From positions 992,001 to 1,056,000 of the forward strand of contig JARUPZ010000017.1 of assembly GCA_031213475.1 (NCBI GenBank): a DNA stretch of 64,000 nt, in the 5' to 3' direction. This DNA comes from Nereocystis luetkeana. Lineage: Eukaryota; Sar; Phaeophyceae; Laminariales; Laminariaceae. Below are positions 45,264-56,262 of this stretch, in pieces; within the stretch, counting starts at the first letter, position 1, and each line of letters opens with the position of its first letter. Below the pieces are notes generated by a model. It was not told the DNA's origin, ran no database searches, and was given only the letters and a program-made list of their open reading frames with translations. Made by a program: the position numbers and the translations under genes.

Positions 45264-46377
45264 CGCGACAACACGAAGAGAAGAAGAGGCAGCTGACGTA
45301 CGTACGTTCCTGACACCTGCTGGGTCGACTCCTCGACTACTTGCACTTTATAGTGCTATTATGATACCACCTGGTACGAACTATTGCTGCCACGACTGAC
45401 TGCTGTAGATGCACACCATGCTGGTCGGGGTTGATGGTCTACTGCTACACACTGCTGAGGGGCAGGCGGTGCTTCAGTAGGGAGGATCGATCGATATCGT
45501 AATCGTGTGCTGCCGCTAGTGCGGTAGACCGAAGCCCGCAAGCTATCAAGCACCTACTGCTATGGAGTTCCGAGCAATGTTCGAGTCATGATGGTGTAGC
45601 AAGAATTTGACCCCTGGTTGTTCTGCTTGGGGTCATCAACACATATGTACCCACGTGCCAGACGTCATGTGCGAGGAAACCGGCGGGCTCACCCTGGGTC
45701 CTGCGCCATTTTACGTAGACCGCAGTGAGGTTCACGTCTGAGGAGGCTGGCCTGGCGTTTGCACCCGTACAACTAACGGCCGTCGCCCAATAATGGCGGC
45801 TTGCGGGCGCAGTCAGTCTATCAGTCAGCTTGGGACCTTGAGAACAAGGTGAGATTTCCTATAGTAGGCGGACGCAAGGTAAATTGTGTGGTCTAGTGCA
45901 AAGAGTGGGGTGCCATCGGGTGCCATTCGTCCCGACTCTCTCGTATCTCAGGGGTCAGGGTTAGCTGAAGATATGGCAGCATGCTTGGATTGCCTAGTGT
46001 CTGTTACACAGAACAGCAGTCAGTATCTTACAGAGCACAGGTGCTGGCGTTTGACTAAGTCCAAGTCTTCCGAATCAGGCAGCGGCGGCCCCACGAATTT
46101 TATAACTACGGTAGAAAATACACGACGAGTGCAGTATTACATACGTATCGATGCGTAGCAGAGCTACAGGAACATGGTGGGACATTAACATTCAATGTTG
46201 CCGTTTTTGGAGGTGTTGTAATGTAGTCTCGGCCTCGAGAAGTTCTCTCCTTCGAGGGTTGACCGTAGCTTGCCTGTCCAAATCGGTGCATTGTCGTATA
46301 CTTTTATTTTATTTTATTTTCGAGTGTACATATAATACCATGGATATGTTCTTAGGGTTGTTTGGTGGCAAGCGATA
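45264..46377. other. Intergenic, no recognisable gene
   Basis: A plus-strand frame at 45886-46158 (SGLAEDMAACLDCLVS) is weakly coding-like but has no family features. No repeats of the named families are seen. Confidence 0.4.
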
Positions 46378-46531
46378 CGGGATGGTAAACCACAGCTCGT
46401 TAGTACCGTTTCCTGTACGGACTTAGGGGCTGGTATGATACTGTCCTTCGCCTATTTCGTACCTGCTGGTTTTCTCCCATCGAGATGCATTTTGTTACAG
46501 CCTGTTTTGTGACCACAGGCAGGATTTCAAG
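46378..46531 (-). repeat. Dispersed repeat D, copy 3
   Basis: The reverse complement carries CTGTGGTCACAAAACAGGC, then ATGCATCTCGATGGGAGAAA, then GGAAACGGTACTAACGAGC and CTGTGGTTTACCATC. The block order matches copies 1 and 2. Confidence 0.65.
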
Positions 46532-47589
46532 GAAGTGAGCTAATGTGAAAACATCATCATCACTTAGCACATGCATCATACATGGTACGCATTTATATTT
46601 TATTCCTGACCCAGCTTTTGGCCCTTTCATTTTATTTCCCCATTGGCAGGTAATTGTTGAGCTATACCAGGTACGTGGTACCTGGCATGTCGGGTCAAGA
46701 GTCCTACTCAACAGGTGGCAACGGCGACTTCCTCTGCTAAGAAGCATGTGACGTTTTGACGAGGAACTACTGTACTAGCCAATACTACCAGCACGCACGC
46801 CAAGGTCCAGGGGAAGGAAAGCAACAGTGCTACCTGCGTCTAATTTATCCTGTGAATACGTGTCTGGGTAGAGTTTTTACTACACCATATTGCTGTGGTA
46901 AAAAAGGTCGATCAATGATGGATTGGCTGAGTGATTGAGTTTGTCAATGAATTATTAATAATAGTTTGCGGACGAAGTGCCACTTCGAGCTGGAAACTGC
47001 GAACCGGCAAGGATTGGTGACTTATTCGAAGGGAATCGGTAGGGTTTAAAACCCTTTTCGAATGGTGTAACTGGTGCGGATTCTACTCGTATCCATGCTG
47101 AGTCTATCATAGCCATGACCCGAAGAGAAGCTCGGGAGGTGCGATACATGTTCCTAGTTGGGCAGCTTGGCCAAACGGTATTGTTGAGCGTGATGAGACA
47201 AGTCGCGAACCATCCATTGGTTCTTCTACAGTGCAGTATGCCTGGTATGTTGAAATGACAACAAGTAACCAATGAGGGCCTTCCGGGATTCGAACCGCAA
47301 ACGGTACAACGTACATATTCAAACTCTTGCCCCGTTTTCAGCGGCTGATGCCTGAGCGAGTTGGCACTGGAGGTGCTACAAGAACCCATAGTCGTGATCA
47401 TTCGGAGTACATAGTGCCACGATGAGTAGATAGTAGATGCACCCTTCGGAGGATGTAGGGTAACCCGAACAAGCATTGTGCGTACTGTAATTACTGGACA
47501 TCGGTGGCGGTTGGTTCTATATATTGCTGATATCGGTGCCGGTTGGGACATTTCCAACCACAATGCTTCGGGTTAGGGTTATGAGAGCC
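46532..47589. other. Intergenic; possible tRNA-like relic on the minus strand
   Basis: At 47285-47370 (minus) lie a B-box-like GGTTCGAATCCCGG and an upstream CTCGCTCAGGCATCAG, spaced as in a long-variable-arm tRNA, but the T-stem does not pair. The 202-codon minus frame at 46955-47563 overlaps this relic and shows no family features. I call no gene here. Confidence 0.4.
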
Positions 47590-47930
47590 GGCGTCCCCGG
47601 TGGCTTGGTAGGTGGTCCGCGTGCCTATCAAGATCAATTCCGTGGGTTCAAGTATCACCGAGTGCATGCTCATAGGGGCTTTTTCTTGCATAAAACAAAT
47701 GATTAGCGGAAAGCGCGAGAGCGTGAGTTAGCTACTACATTCGATGAAAATCGACGAGCAGTGGGAATGCTGAACCCTTTGCGCGACAAAAAACAAAGGC
47801 ACGTACCGGGGGGGAGAAGGGTGGACACCTGTGACCACGGCTTGTCCAGAAGCTCGTTGAGGGTAAAACCTCCCACGAGCTAGGCTGGAAAGTGAAAGTG
47901 ATGACAAAAAAATAAATAAAACACACACAA
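47590..47930 (+). mobile_element. SINE A, full length
   Basis: The head GGCGTCCCCGGTGGCTTGG starts at 47590 with the B-box region GGTTCAAGTATCACC (one change). The body is intact (GCGGAAAGCGCGAGAGCGTG) and the tail AAAAAAATAAATAAAAC ends at about 47925. Confidence 0.9.
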
Positions 47931-48209
47931 AGTAATAACGTTTGATGAAAACTACTGTACAAGCCCTTCGCTCACGACGCCGATGTTCAGCCGACGTTTC
48001 ATTCACGGACTACTTGGTAAAACAGTGCCTACTCGTATGACAGGGCTACATCGCTGTTTCAGTATAATCCGCATTTGTACCGGTCCATGTGAAGATGGAC
48101 CTTTGTTACGGAAGCGATACGATATATTCATGTAGACACATTATTTTCTTCCGACGTCGCGATCGATAAGTACCCTCTTCCCTTCCCCAAAGACCTATTA
48201 TACTTTTTT

Positions 48210-51200
48210 TTATTTCTCGAGAATACTCTGTTCTTGTGTGAATTTGCGGGCAATATTTTCGGCCCAGCTAAGGGTCTCCAGTCCGACAGAGCCCTTCACT
48301 GCCGAAACTGAAAGCCTAGGACGCGCGTTATTCCCCACATCGTTCGGGAAAAATTGTCGCAGAGACTGGTTTCGAGCCCCAGTCAAGTCAATCTTACCCT
48401 GTCCTGAATCCTGTACGCCGTATTCTACCCCCCGCACCCCCTGCGAAGACCTCGTCTCCGGGCAGTTGATGGTACCTATAGCCTTCGTTGCCTCTACATC
48501 GCCTTCAAAGCTTGCCGGGAGTTCGTCTATGTTCCCGGTGATAATCATATCGGCATTCACGTCTTGGGACATCGACACCAATATGTCTCCTTCGTCGGAC
48601 CTAATCAAACGCAAGCAAAAGAAGATAGTTTTACTCTGCGAGTATAGTAGACCCACACAACATGAACATGTATGTAGTTTGGGAACGCCTGACGATGGTG
48701 CGCTGCGGGCATATGATAACTCAAGGAGGAATTACGTACTAAAATACAGAGTACTAGAAGTGCTTTGGGCATGGACACGAATTGTGGCGTAGTCAATCAC
48801 TGCGGCGAGGATCAAATATCATCCGTAGTTTAATCAATTCACAGCAAAAAACGCACGTTCGCATGGTCTGCTATCAGGAAACTTCGGTTCCTGCCTTTTA
48901 ACGTTCGTAGCTGGTAAGTCGTATCTGGTGCCTGGTACTACAAAAATATGGGGGCAGGGAGGAGCGAAAGCAAGATGAACAACAGCAAGGGGTACTTTCC
49001 CCGCAAATTAAATGTTCTATCTGCAGGTATATCGAAGGCAGCTCTGACGTACAGGACTATTTTAAGCGGTGCTACTACAACAGTAGGATGCCATCTATAG
49101 TTATACCGGTATGCAAAATTGAACTTAAAATCTGGATAGAAATCGGGGCACCGCGTCTCGAGCCCCTGGGGTTAATAAGTTCTTGCCAGAACATTCGCGG
49201 TGATAAACTAATTCATGCAGGCAATGCAGAAACCATTTTGTTATTTGTTGAAGCCTCGGAATACCTGATATAGCTGCTTGTTCCCTCTTCAAGGGCGTCC
49301 ACATGCACTTGGGCACCACCTTCGCCTGCACATGAATACGCCAGACAAACACAGGATGGTGAGATGTAACGCAATACCCGCAGCAGAGTTAACACCTCAT
49401 CAGACTAAGTAAACTACCGGTGACAAGTATAGACATGATCGAGTGTAGTACAGCTTCAGTCAGGCAACGTCAACCCGATTCGGATTCGTCTCGAGGTCGA
49501 TACACGCGTAAGCACTCTTCACGGACTTGCATATTGTTTTCCTCTCTTGGTAACCAGGTTCACGAATACACGATTACACCATCGTGGATAATCGACCCAT
49601 TTAGCGTACGTGTATTGAATATCGATACACCTCAAGCCGGGCAAGACCTGAGGACCGGCAGCGAGAGAAATACCCTACCGCCGTGCTCCGCCTATGATAA
49701 CTGCAACGAAGCCGGCATACAGGACTCTGTGTGTTGGGTGTGCTGTCTTCACATTGGATGTTGTGTGTTGTTGTCTTCACATTGAATCGTTTTTTTTACT
49801 GTGAAGGTATTCCCTACTGAGCTATAGGGGTAAAAGACCGATCAGTTATCCAGCCCAGATGAATTCTTATAACACCCCCCCCCCTCTGAACGGTGGGATC
49901 TTTGGGGCGTCGGTACCGTATCGGCCGTACGCTGACCTACCCGCTTCGTTTCAATACCTGGGGAACCAGGGAGCTGTATGTGTTTAGGGGCGCACGCGCA
50001 AGCGCTTCTATAAAAGAAACGTTCGAAGTGAGATTCGAACCCGTGTCCTCGACGACGTCAAATGTGAAGGTTTACCTACTGAGCAATAGGGGTAAAATAT
50101 TGATGGATTGTCCAGCCGAGGGTAATGCTTACAACCCCCCCCCCCCCTCAGAACAGCGGGATCTATGGGGCGTCGGTACCTTGTACGGCCGGCCGTACGC
50201 TGACCTTGGTGCAATACCTGGGGAAGCAGGGACATTTGTCTTTAGGGACGCACGCGAAAGCGCTTCTATTAAAAAAAGGTTCGAAGTGAGGTTCGAACTC
50301 GTGTCCTCGGCGGCGCCAAATGTGATGGTATTACCTACTGAGCTTTAGGGGTGAAAGATTGATCGATTACCCACCCAGGTTAATCCTTATAACACTGCCC
50401 AGTTTCATCAGTACACCCAGTGTCCGTTCTGATTCCTTTTCCTAGAGATATATTCATTATGGGGCCACAGACTGTGAGACAGAGAAAAACAAAAACAAAG
50501 CAACGATCGCAAATTCATGGGTAGATCAAGTGAAATGTCAGAGCGTACCGGGCACGAGAACATAACACACGCAAGACCACAAAAATAACAACAAAAATAT
50601 AATAAAAAACATGCGTATGAAAAGAACATAATGCAAACGATTCAAGGAGAAAGAAAAGGCTGCTATTAATAGAAGGAAAGCATACGTACTCAAGAAGGAC
50701 AGATAGCTGCTGCACGGACGAAGTAACACGAAGGAGAGGAATATACCGGCATAAAGACGGCGGGGAGGGGAAAGTACCGAGCGTCAGGTACCGGTATATG
50801 GTACAGTGGTACCTGTCGATACGTGAGCCATTCCGTTGACGCTGGAGAGGGTGACAGCACCCATATCGCCAGCTGTGTGCACTTTGAGTCGACCATGGCA
50901 TGCCGAAACCGCAACATCCCCCGCTGATCTTATTTGTGCTGCTGATGAATACAACCCTCCAATCTTCACTGACGGCTCCTCACCGGTGGCATCGATGCCG
51001 ACCTCAGCTCCGTTGATCAGCCTTGCGCAAACCTGCAACCAAGGATCAATACATACTGAATTCGAGGGCCCTCTTGGCGCTATGTGTGTACCATAAATAT
51101 CAGGTACTACTGTGTGCCGTAAACCTGGCGCGGATAAAACGCCACAATGTGTTACAAAACGCCGACGCGGGAAACCACGAAGGATCATTTGATCATTCAA

Positions 51201-52803
51201 TATATCTGGTACGTACAGGTGACTCACAGCAGCAGTCTTCTTTCTTTAGGGTGTACGTACGAACCATAGATATGTTCCTCGTATTACTTAGTTATACGGC
51301 GTCCCCGGTGGCTTGGTAGGTGGTCTGCGTGCCTACTACTGTAATATCAAATTCGTGGGTTCAAGTCTCACCGAGTGTATACTCGTACGAAGGACTTTTT
51401 CTTGATTAACAATTGAATAGCGGAAAGCGCAAAAGCGTGAGTTAGCAACATTCGATGAAAATCGACGAGCAGTGGGAATACTGAACCCTTTGCGCGACGA
51501 AAATGAAGGCGTAGCGGGGAGGAAAAGGGACGACAACTACCTTTGACCACGGATTGTCCAGAAGAAGACCGCCGAGGGGGAAACCTCCTACGAGCTAAGC
51601 TGGAAAGTGGAAGTGATGATTACAAAAAAAAAAGAGTGATATGGGATACTATACCCTACCGTAGCGGGAAGGGGGGAGAAGAGCCTGCTATGTGACCCCG
51701 GATCTGAGTTACGAGTTGGAAGGAGAGAGAGAAGAAGATGTGCGAAGATAATGAATGGGATGGAAAAAAAAAAAAAAAAAAAAATACCGAAGGTCGTTCC
51801 CTTGAGTACTTTTTTTTTTTTGTCTACTGCGGTGTACGTACTATTTTGTACCTGGTACGAGGTACGCTATGCCGTAGTAAAATGTACACGGTTCATACAA
51901 GAACAGTAATACCAGTTCGTTTAGTGGGATGTTCACCGGCATGTTACTTTATTGTAGTATAACAACGATTACAGGTACGAGTACACGTATCTCGTACACG
52001 CTTGTGCAGCATCAGCATTGCACTGCAGCTTGCGTTTGTGCAGCTGCTCTCTACGAGTCTAGCCTGACAAATACCCGGTACGCAGAAGGATGTAAGGCGC
52101 AAGGTTGAACTACAAGTACTATAGCAGTACCTGGTACAGTATAGGTTGATCGTAGTACAGTAGTGCTACTCACCTTTGTAGCGGCGATAGCCACTTTCCC
52201 TTCGAGCTCGTCCGCATTCACACCTCCGCTCCCTGTTGACAGTTCGATATCCTCTCCTCGAATAACACCCACGTCAATATCGCCCATGTCCAGAACGATT
52301 CGGCAATCACCCTTCATCTTGTGCAACACGGAAATACTGCCATTCCCGAGAGTTAAGTCTATCGAAAACAACTCCGGAACAATGGCTTCGACAAGATAGG
52401 TCCCTGAATCGCCCGGCGTAGCCCATTCTTCGTCATGGACAAGTGATATTTCTTGCAAAACCTCGTCAACCTTTAGCGACAAACCAACCCTATCGGCATT
52501 CAGGCTCGTCATCTCTGACTCCTTCTCCGTGTTGCCGTCATCGTCATCCCCACCAGTGCTCCCTGCAGGCAGTCGGGACACCGCGATATCGCAGGAGTCC
52601 TTCCACTGGGTGGTCAGCTTTATTCTTCCTGTTGCCTTGGCCATGCAGATGGAAAGATGCCCGCCCTGGCCGATGTGGACTGCTGTGCTTGTCTTGACCG
52701 CTGTACTTGTTGTGCTCGTGCATAGAGCTCGACCTACATCGCGCAAGTTACGCTGAATGCGCGAATTAGATGGCATCCGCATTCGCAACAGCCTCAGCCA
52801 CAT
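48210..52803 (-). CDS. FAM185A: FAM185A-like protein (DUF4097-type beta-repeat), 4 exons
   Basis: Exons on the minus strand: 52803-52174, 51032-50813, 49325-49265, 48600-48210; phases 0, 1 and 2 join exactly to give 1302 nt, 433 aa plus stop. The biochemical role of this family is not established. The first 35 residues (MWLRLLRMRMPSNSRIQRN, then LRDVGRALCTSTTS) are Arg/Ser/Leu-rich without acidic residues before Asp21, consistent with a mitochondrial presequence. The rest repeats short beta-strand motifs typical of the family: IELSTGSGGVNADELEGK, YSSAAQIRSAGDVAVSA, LKVHTAGDMGAVTLSSVNG, and after the micro-exon SDEGDILVSMSQD and ELPASFEGDVEA. Exon 3 is only 61 nt and was found by its phase and by AQVHVDALEEGTSSYI filling the expected gap. 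An Asp/Glu-rich insertion lies at about residues 80-95. Introns contain repeats C and the tRNA-like array. Confidence 0.88.
49803..50400. repeat. Tandem array with tRNA-like motifs, period about 260 bp
   Basis: Two full units (49803-50065 and 50066-50323) and a partial third. Each carries, on the minus strand, a tRNA-like A-box GCTCAGTAGGTA and B-box (GGTTCGAATCTC or AGTTCGAACCTC), a C-run (12-14 C), and GGGGCGTCGGTACC. The acceptor stem does not pair, so these are pseudo-tRNAs. Related sequence occurs at 55905-56262. The array is inside intron 2 of the FAM185A-like gene. Confidence 0.78.
50403..50745 (+). repeat. Dispersed repeat C, near-complete copy
   Basis: Starts CATCAGTACACCCAGTGTCC and contains CACAGACTGTGAGACAGAG, GTACCGGGCACGAGAACAT and GTACTCAAGAAGGACAGA. 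It lacks the AAT expansion found in the 19981 copy. A CTATTAATAG motif has appeared inside it at 50663, absent from the other copies at that place. Confidence 0.75.
51299..51635 (+). mobile_element. SINE A, full length, FAM185A intron 1
   Basis: The head GGCGTCCCCGGTGGCTTGG starts at 51299 and the B box GGTTCAAGTCTCACC is intact. The anticodon region differs from other copies (TACTACTGTAATATC) and the tail is A10 at about 51625. The SINE B tail fragment follows within 20 bp. Confidence 0.88.
51655..51786 (+). mobile_element. SINE B, 3' fragment with long A tail
   Basis: Begins CTACCGTAGCGGGAAGGGGG, includes CCCCGGATCTGAGTTACGAG, and ends in about 22 A at 51763-51784. It is very close to the 28000 copy over the shared part. 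A 9-bp GA-rich insertion (GAAGAAGAT) distinguishes it. Confidence 0.85.
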
Positions 52804-53712
52804 GGCTTCTGCTCTTTCGACAAGTATTGGAAGAGCGCGACGTAGAAGCTGCCGAAATACCCTGCGATTTGCATGCGATACAGCTATGTGGATGGCTGTG
52901 TGCTGTGTGGCGCAACCTTATCGGTCGCCACAGTGCTACGTAGCCAAGTAGAAGTAAGTGCCAATCACCAGCATAGAGAGTCGAGAGCAAGGAGCAGAGC
53001 GGCGGAACAACGGGCGGCACAACCGATTCCGGTTGAGTGTTTGTGATATTTGAATTTTGAATCTGCACCTCACTGACCTGCGACCTGCACACCTGCACAC
53101 CTGCACGGCTGTACGGTCATGAACACGTCAGGTTAGCTATCAGGATGGCTGGAGGAAGCCAGGAAATAAGTTAGGAAAGCTCACTCTACCCTCTTGTGGT
53201 TTAAAACTGCTAGTTGCGGCGCACGTACAGGCATGCCCGTTTGGCCCAGCCTGGGGGCCCTTCACCAAGATTGCGCCGCATACAAAAAAATAGGCACAGC
53301 GCTTCACCTGCGCAGACACACCGGCAGCTGCTCGAGAAGAGCACGAGGCACGGCGTGGCGAGCGAGAGCTGCGCAACCTTGGATCCTTCACCCCCTTGGC
53401 CTCTTGTGGGATCGAGGTGAGATCTGCGAAGTAATTTGCATTACATTTGTTGTACGAGTATAACTCTGTCCTGTCAGTGTTCCAACCGTCCATTGCCCTA
53501 CGTTTCATACGGTGACAGCGTGACAGCAGTGGAGCAGCAGGTGGTGTTAATAGCAAATATGCCAAGCGAAATGTCAAGCAAGGCAATTTGTGCGCTGTCA
53601 AGGGTGTAGGGTCGAGTATTCCACACTAAAACCTAGTACTTTGGTGTCAGTCAAGGCATGCCAAGGCAAAGTTGCTGTCTGTCAAGGGGTGCAAATTCTG
53701 TATCCTAACATC
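52804..53712. other. Upstream of FAM185A-like gene; unassigned open frames
   Basis: Contains the 5' flank of the FAM185A-like gene with a CCTGCACACCTGCAC direct repeat at about 53080-53105. Overlapping open frames on both strands at 53140-53600 (minus contains GVKDPRLRSSRSPRRASCSS) are not assignable. No promoter element is distinct. Confidence 0.4.
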
Positions 53713-53935
53713 TTTGGTAGGTAGGCGGAGTTCGATGCGAGTCGTCGACGAGGACGGAAGGGCCAAAGTCTTCTCGCGATAAAATGCAAGGCAAGAACCG
53801 TAGTGGGGAGGAGGGATAAGAGCCTATCATACTAGAGTAGGTGACCCCGGATCTGAGTTACGACTATTAAAAGGAAAAGGAGCGAGAGAAAAGTAGGGCG
53901 AAAATAGTAAATGTGACGGGAAATAAAAAAGGGCA
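53713..53935 (+). mobile_element. SINE B, headless diverged copy
   Basis: Starts at GGTAGGTAGGCGGAGTTCGA, with GATGCGAGTCGTCGACGAGG, CTTCTCGCGATAAA and CCCCGGATCTGAGTTACGA, and ends in an A-rich stretch at about 53925. It has more substitutions than the other copies. Confidence 0.78.
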
Positions 53936-54063
53936 AATGCCAAAATCAGGTACGAGTATACCTATTCCGTTTGAGCCAAAATCAGGTGATACTAAAACCA
54001 AGTAAAAAGCGCGCGCCACGAGTGGTGTTCTCTCCATAAAAGTCCGGTGAAAAAATAATGCGC

Positions 54064-54388
54064 CTAAATAGTGAATTGAATTGTTTTCTTTAGGGTGCAG
54101 ATAGATACCACGGGTTCCACTTGGACCTGCAGAGAGCCCCTATTAATAGGCTTCGTTTGTTTCGCCACGGCGGGGACGCCAAGAGTATTTACTCTGCCCC
54201 CCCCCCCCGCCGTTGACAGCTTTAAATCTTCTAGACCGCCCTCGCGGAACCGCCTGCTCGGCACGAAATTATCTTGCCGTACCAAACCTGAGACCACCTC
54301 GACGCGGGGTGGTGCAGACAAAGACCATGGTGCTGTATCGACGGTTGTAACCATCGAAAACAACAGAGTATCATACACATCACAATAA
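54064..54388. other. Open frame on both strands, strand unresolved
   Basis: Plus frame 54095-54388 follows a TTTTCTTTAG acceptor-like site and reads VQIDTTGSTWTCREPLLIGF at its start. The minus frame 54378-54064 reads RRFREGGLEDLKLSTAGGGG. Both are protein-like and neither matches a family I know. One is probably an exon of an unidentified gene. A C-run (13 C at about 54197) and a CTATTAATAG lie inside it. Confidence 0.35.
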
Positions 54389-55100
54389 TAACTATTTCAT
54401 AACTGAAGCACGTCGCACACCCCAAAAGAAGAAAAAGTGAAACCAGCGTACATATATGCATGTACTGCATGTACAAAAATATACCTGGTACGTACTTTTA
54501 CGTACGACGTACAAGTACAGACTTTATACCTTAATACAGAAGAATTTCAACCGAGGGAGGGCAGACGCGTACGGAGAGAAGAAACAGCGTACGAACGTAT
54601 GACCTGTCTGATTGGTAAAAAAGTTGAAAGCTAGACAGTAGAAAAAAACAGATATACCTTGGCCTTTTCGAGCCAAAATCAGTTACGATGTCAGCCTAGC
54701 CAATAGCAGGGCTCCTGGGGTGTGTTTTGTACTTGTTTTCAGAGTGTAACTGATTTTGGCCGAAAAGTGGCCAGGTGTACCTGATTTTAGCAAAAACCCA
54801 ATATAAATCAAAGTAGTTATGTACGAGTAGTGCACTTGTAGTATATAATACCATGTACGTACCAACTGAACAGTTACAGAGTACCATTACGAGACGCGCG
54901 AGCAGCAGCAGTGCCACACAGTAGAGCTCCAGCACTACTGTACGTGCACGAGCGAAATATCGGTTTTGACGCTCAAAACTGGTGAATAATCTACAGCGAT
55001 ACTGATATGTGTGCATATGTTACGTGCAGCAGTGCACATAACAAGTAGGTACAATACGATGCACTGCTGTGCTGTGCTGTACTTTTAACCTTAAAGTCTT

Positions 55101-55848
55101 AGGGCCGTTCCTAACGAACCAAAACAAGTCACGATTCTTGACCTTTTGGCATGACAAAAGATCACGATCCGTGACATGTCATTTCTGACGAAAAAACTGA
55201 AGAACGTCGCATTTCGTGATATTTTCAAATTGTAAAAATTCCACATTCGAATCCAACCGTTTTTGTGGGTGAAGCTAACTCTCGCTAGTAGGGCACGGCC
55301 AGGTCGGGCTGATTGTGCCTGATCCGGCCCGTGATATGTTCGAATCACGGGGCCGAAGCCTGACCCAGCCTGCGAGATTTCAATGTCACTGACCGTTGGC
55401 CAACCCCGGTCCGCGAGATTCCAATCTCACAGGCCGCCTGCCCGGCCTGGCCAGTGGCATTCTCAGATCATTTTCGCTTTTGTCTTCGAGCTGTGGCTCC
55501 TCCTCCTCCTCGAAATTTCGAGGCCAAAGCGTGCTTGTCAGCCCGCGCCCAGCGGTGTTTTGGGTAGCCGGTTGTACTCAAGCGGCGTACGAAGCTGAGT
55601 CTGCCATGCCCCTACACCGGCCTACGGATATCGTAGGTGCGCGTGGGTTGCGTAGTACCTTGATCAGGCGTACTTCGAGACACGACAAAAAGTCACGAAT
55701 CGTGATTTTGTTTTTTTAGGGAAAAGCTGAAAAAAAAACGTAATGAAAAGTGTTTTTTAAATCACGATTCACTTGAAAAAAAAACGATTCATGACAAAAA
55801 AGCCCACGAATCGTGTTTTTTGTTTGTTTGTTCGGAACGGCTTTAGCC
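55101..55848. mobile_element. Element with imperfect inverted ends, about 750 bp
   Basis: The left end reads AGGGCCGTTCCTAACGAACC and the right end is the inverse of AAAGCCGTTCCGAACAAACA, followed on both sides by CACGATTC-type sequence. The interior has GAGATTTCAATG/GAGATTCCAATC repeats within Gly/Pro-coding GC-rich sequence at 55350-55470 and many TCACGATTC/GAATCGTGA words. No transposase is visible. Single copy here, so the call rests on the inverted ends. Confidence 0.5.
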
Positions 55849-55904
55849 CGTTGACGTTGAAGCATAGAAAGCGCATGTGCGTCAGCGAGAGGTGTAAAAA
55901 TACC

Positions 55905-56262
55905 GTGCTGGTGGGCCTACTGGTAAAAGGTTAACCAATTACCTACCCAATCTATTATAACATTCTCCCCCCCTTCGGAACAGCGGGGTCCTTGGTCGTC
56001 ATATGGGGCCGTACGTGCCCAGTACGAAGTTGTTAACCATCTCTGGGGACCCAGGAAGAGTGTTTTATCAGGTTCTTGACAAATGGAAATTCGCTTTTTT
56101 GTTCTTAAACATATTTTTTCAGGGTGGACGTGAGATTCTCGAACTCACGACCAAAGACCCATGTCCTGCCGATGACGCCGTTTATTAAGGTCTTAGCCCT
56201 ACTATGGGCTATTGGTAAAAGGTTAACCAATTACATACCCAGTCTAAGCCTTATAACAGCAG
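55905..56262. repeat. Dispersed tRNA-like repeat related to the 49.8-kb array
   Basis: Two copies of a GGTAAAAGGTTAACCAATTA block (about 55921 and 56213) flank a C-run, GAACAGCGGGGTCC, and a minus-strand B-box-like GAGATTCTCGAACTCACG at 56128-56147. Block order is as in 49803-50400. It looks like a third, diverged location of the same unit. Confidence 0.6.

Noticed and set aside
46955..47563. 202-codon minus-strand frame
   Set aside because: No conserved features and it overlaps a tRNA-like relic.
50022..50098. Functional tRNA genes in the 49.8-50.4 kb array
   Set aside because: Internal promoter boxes are present but acceptor and anticodon stems do not form.
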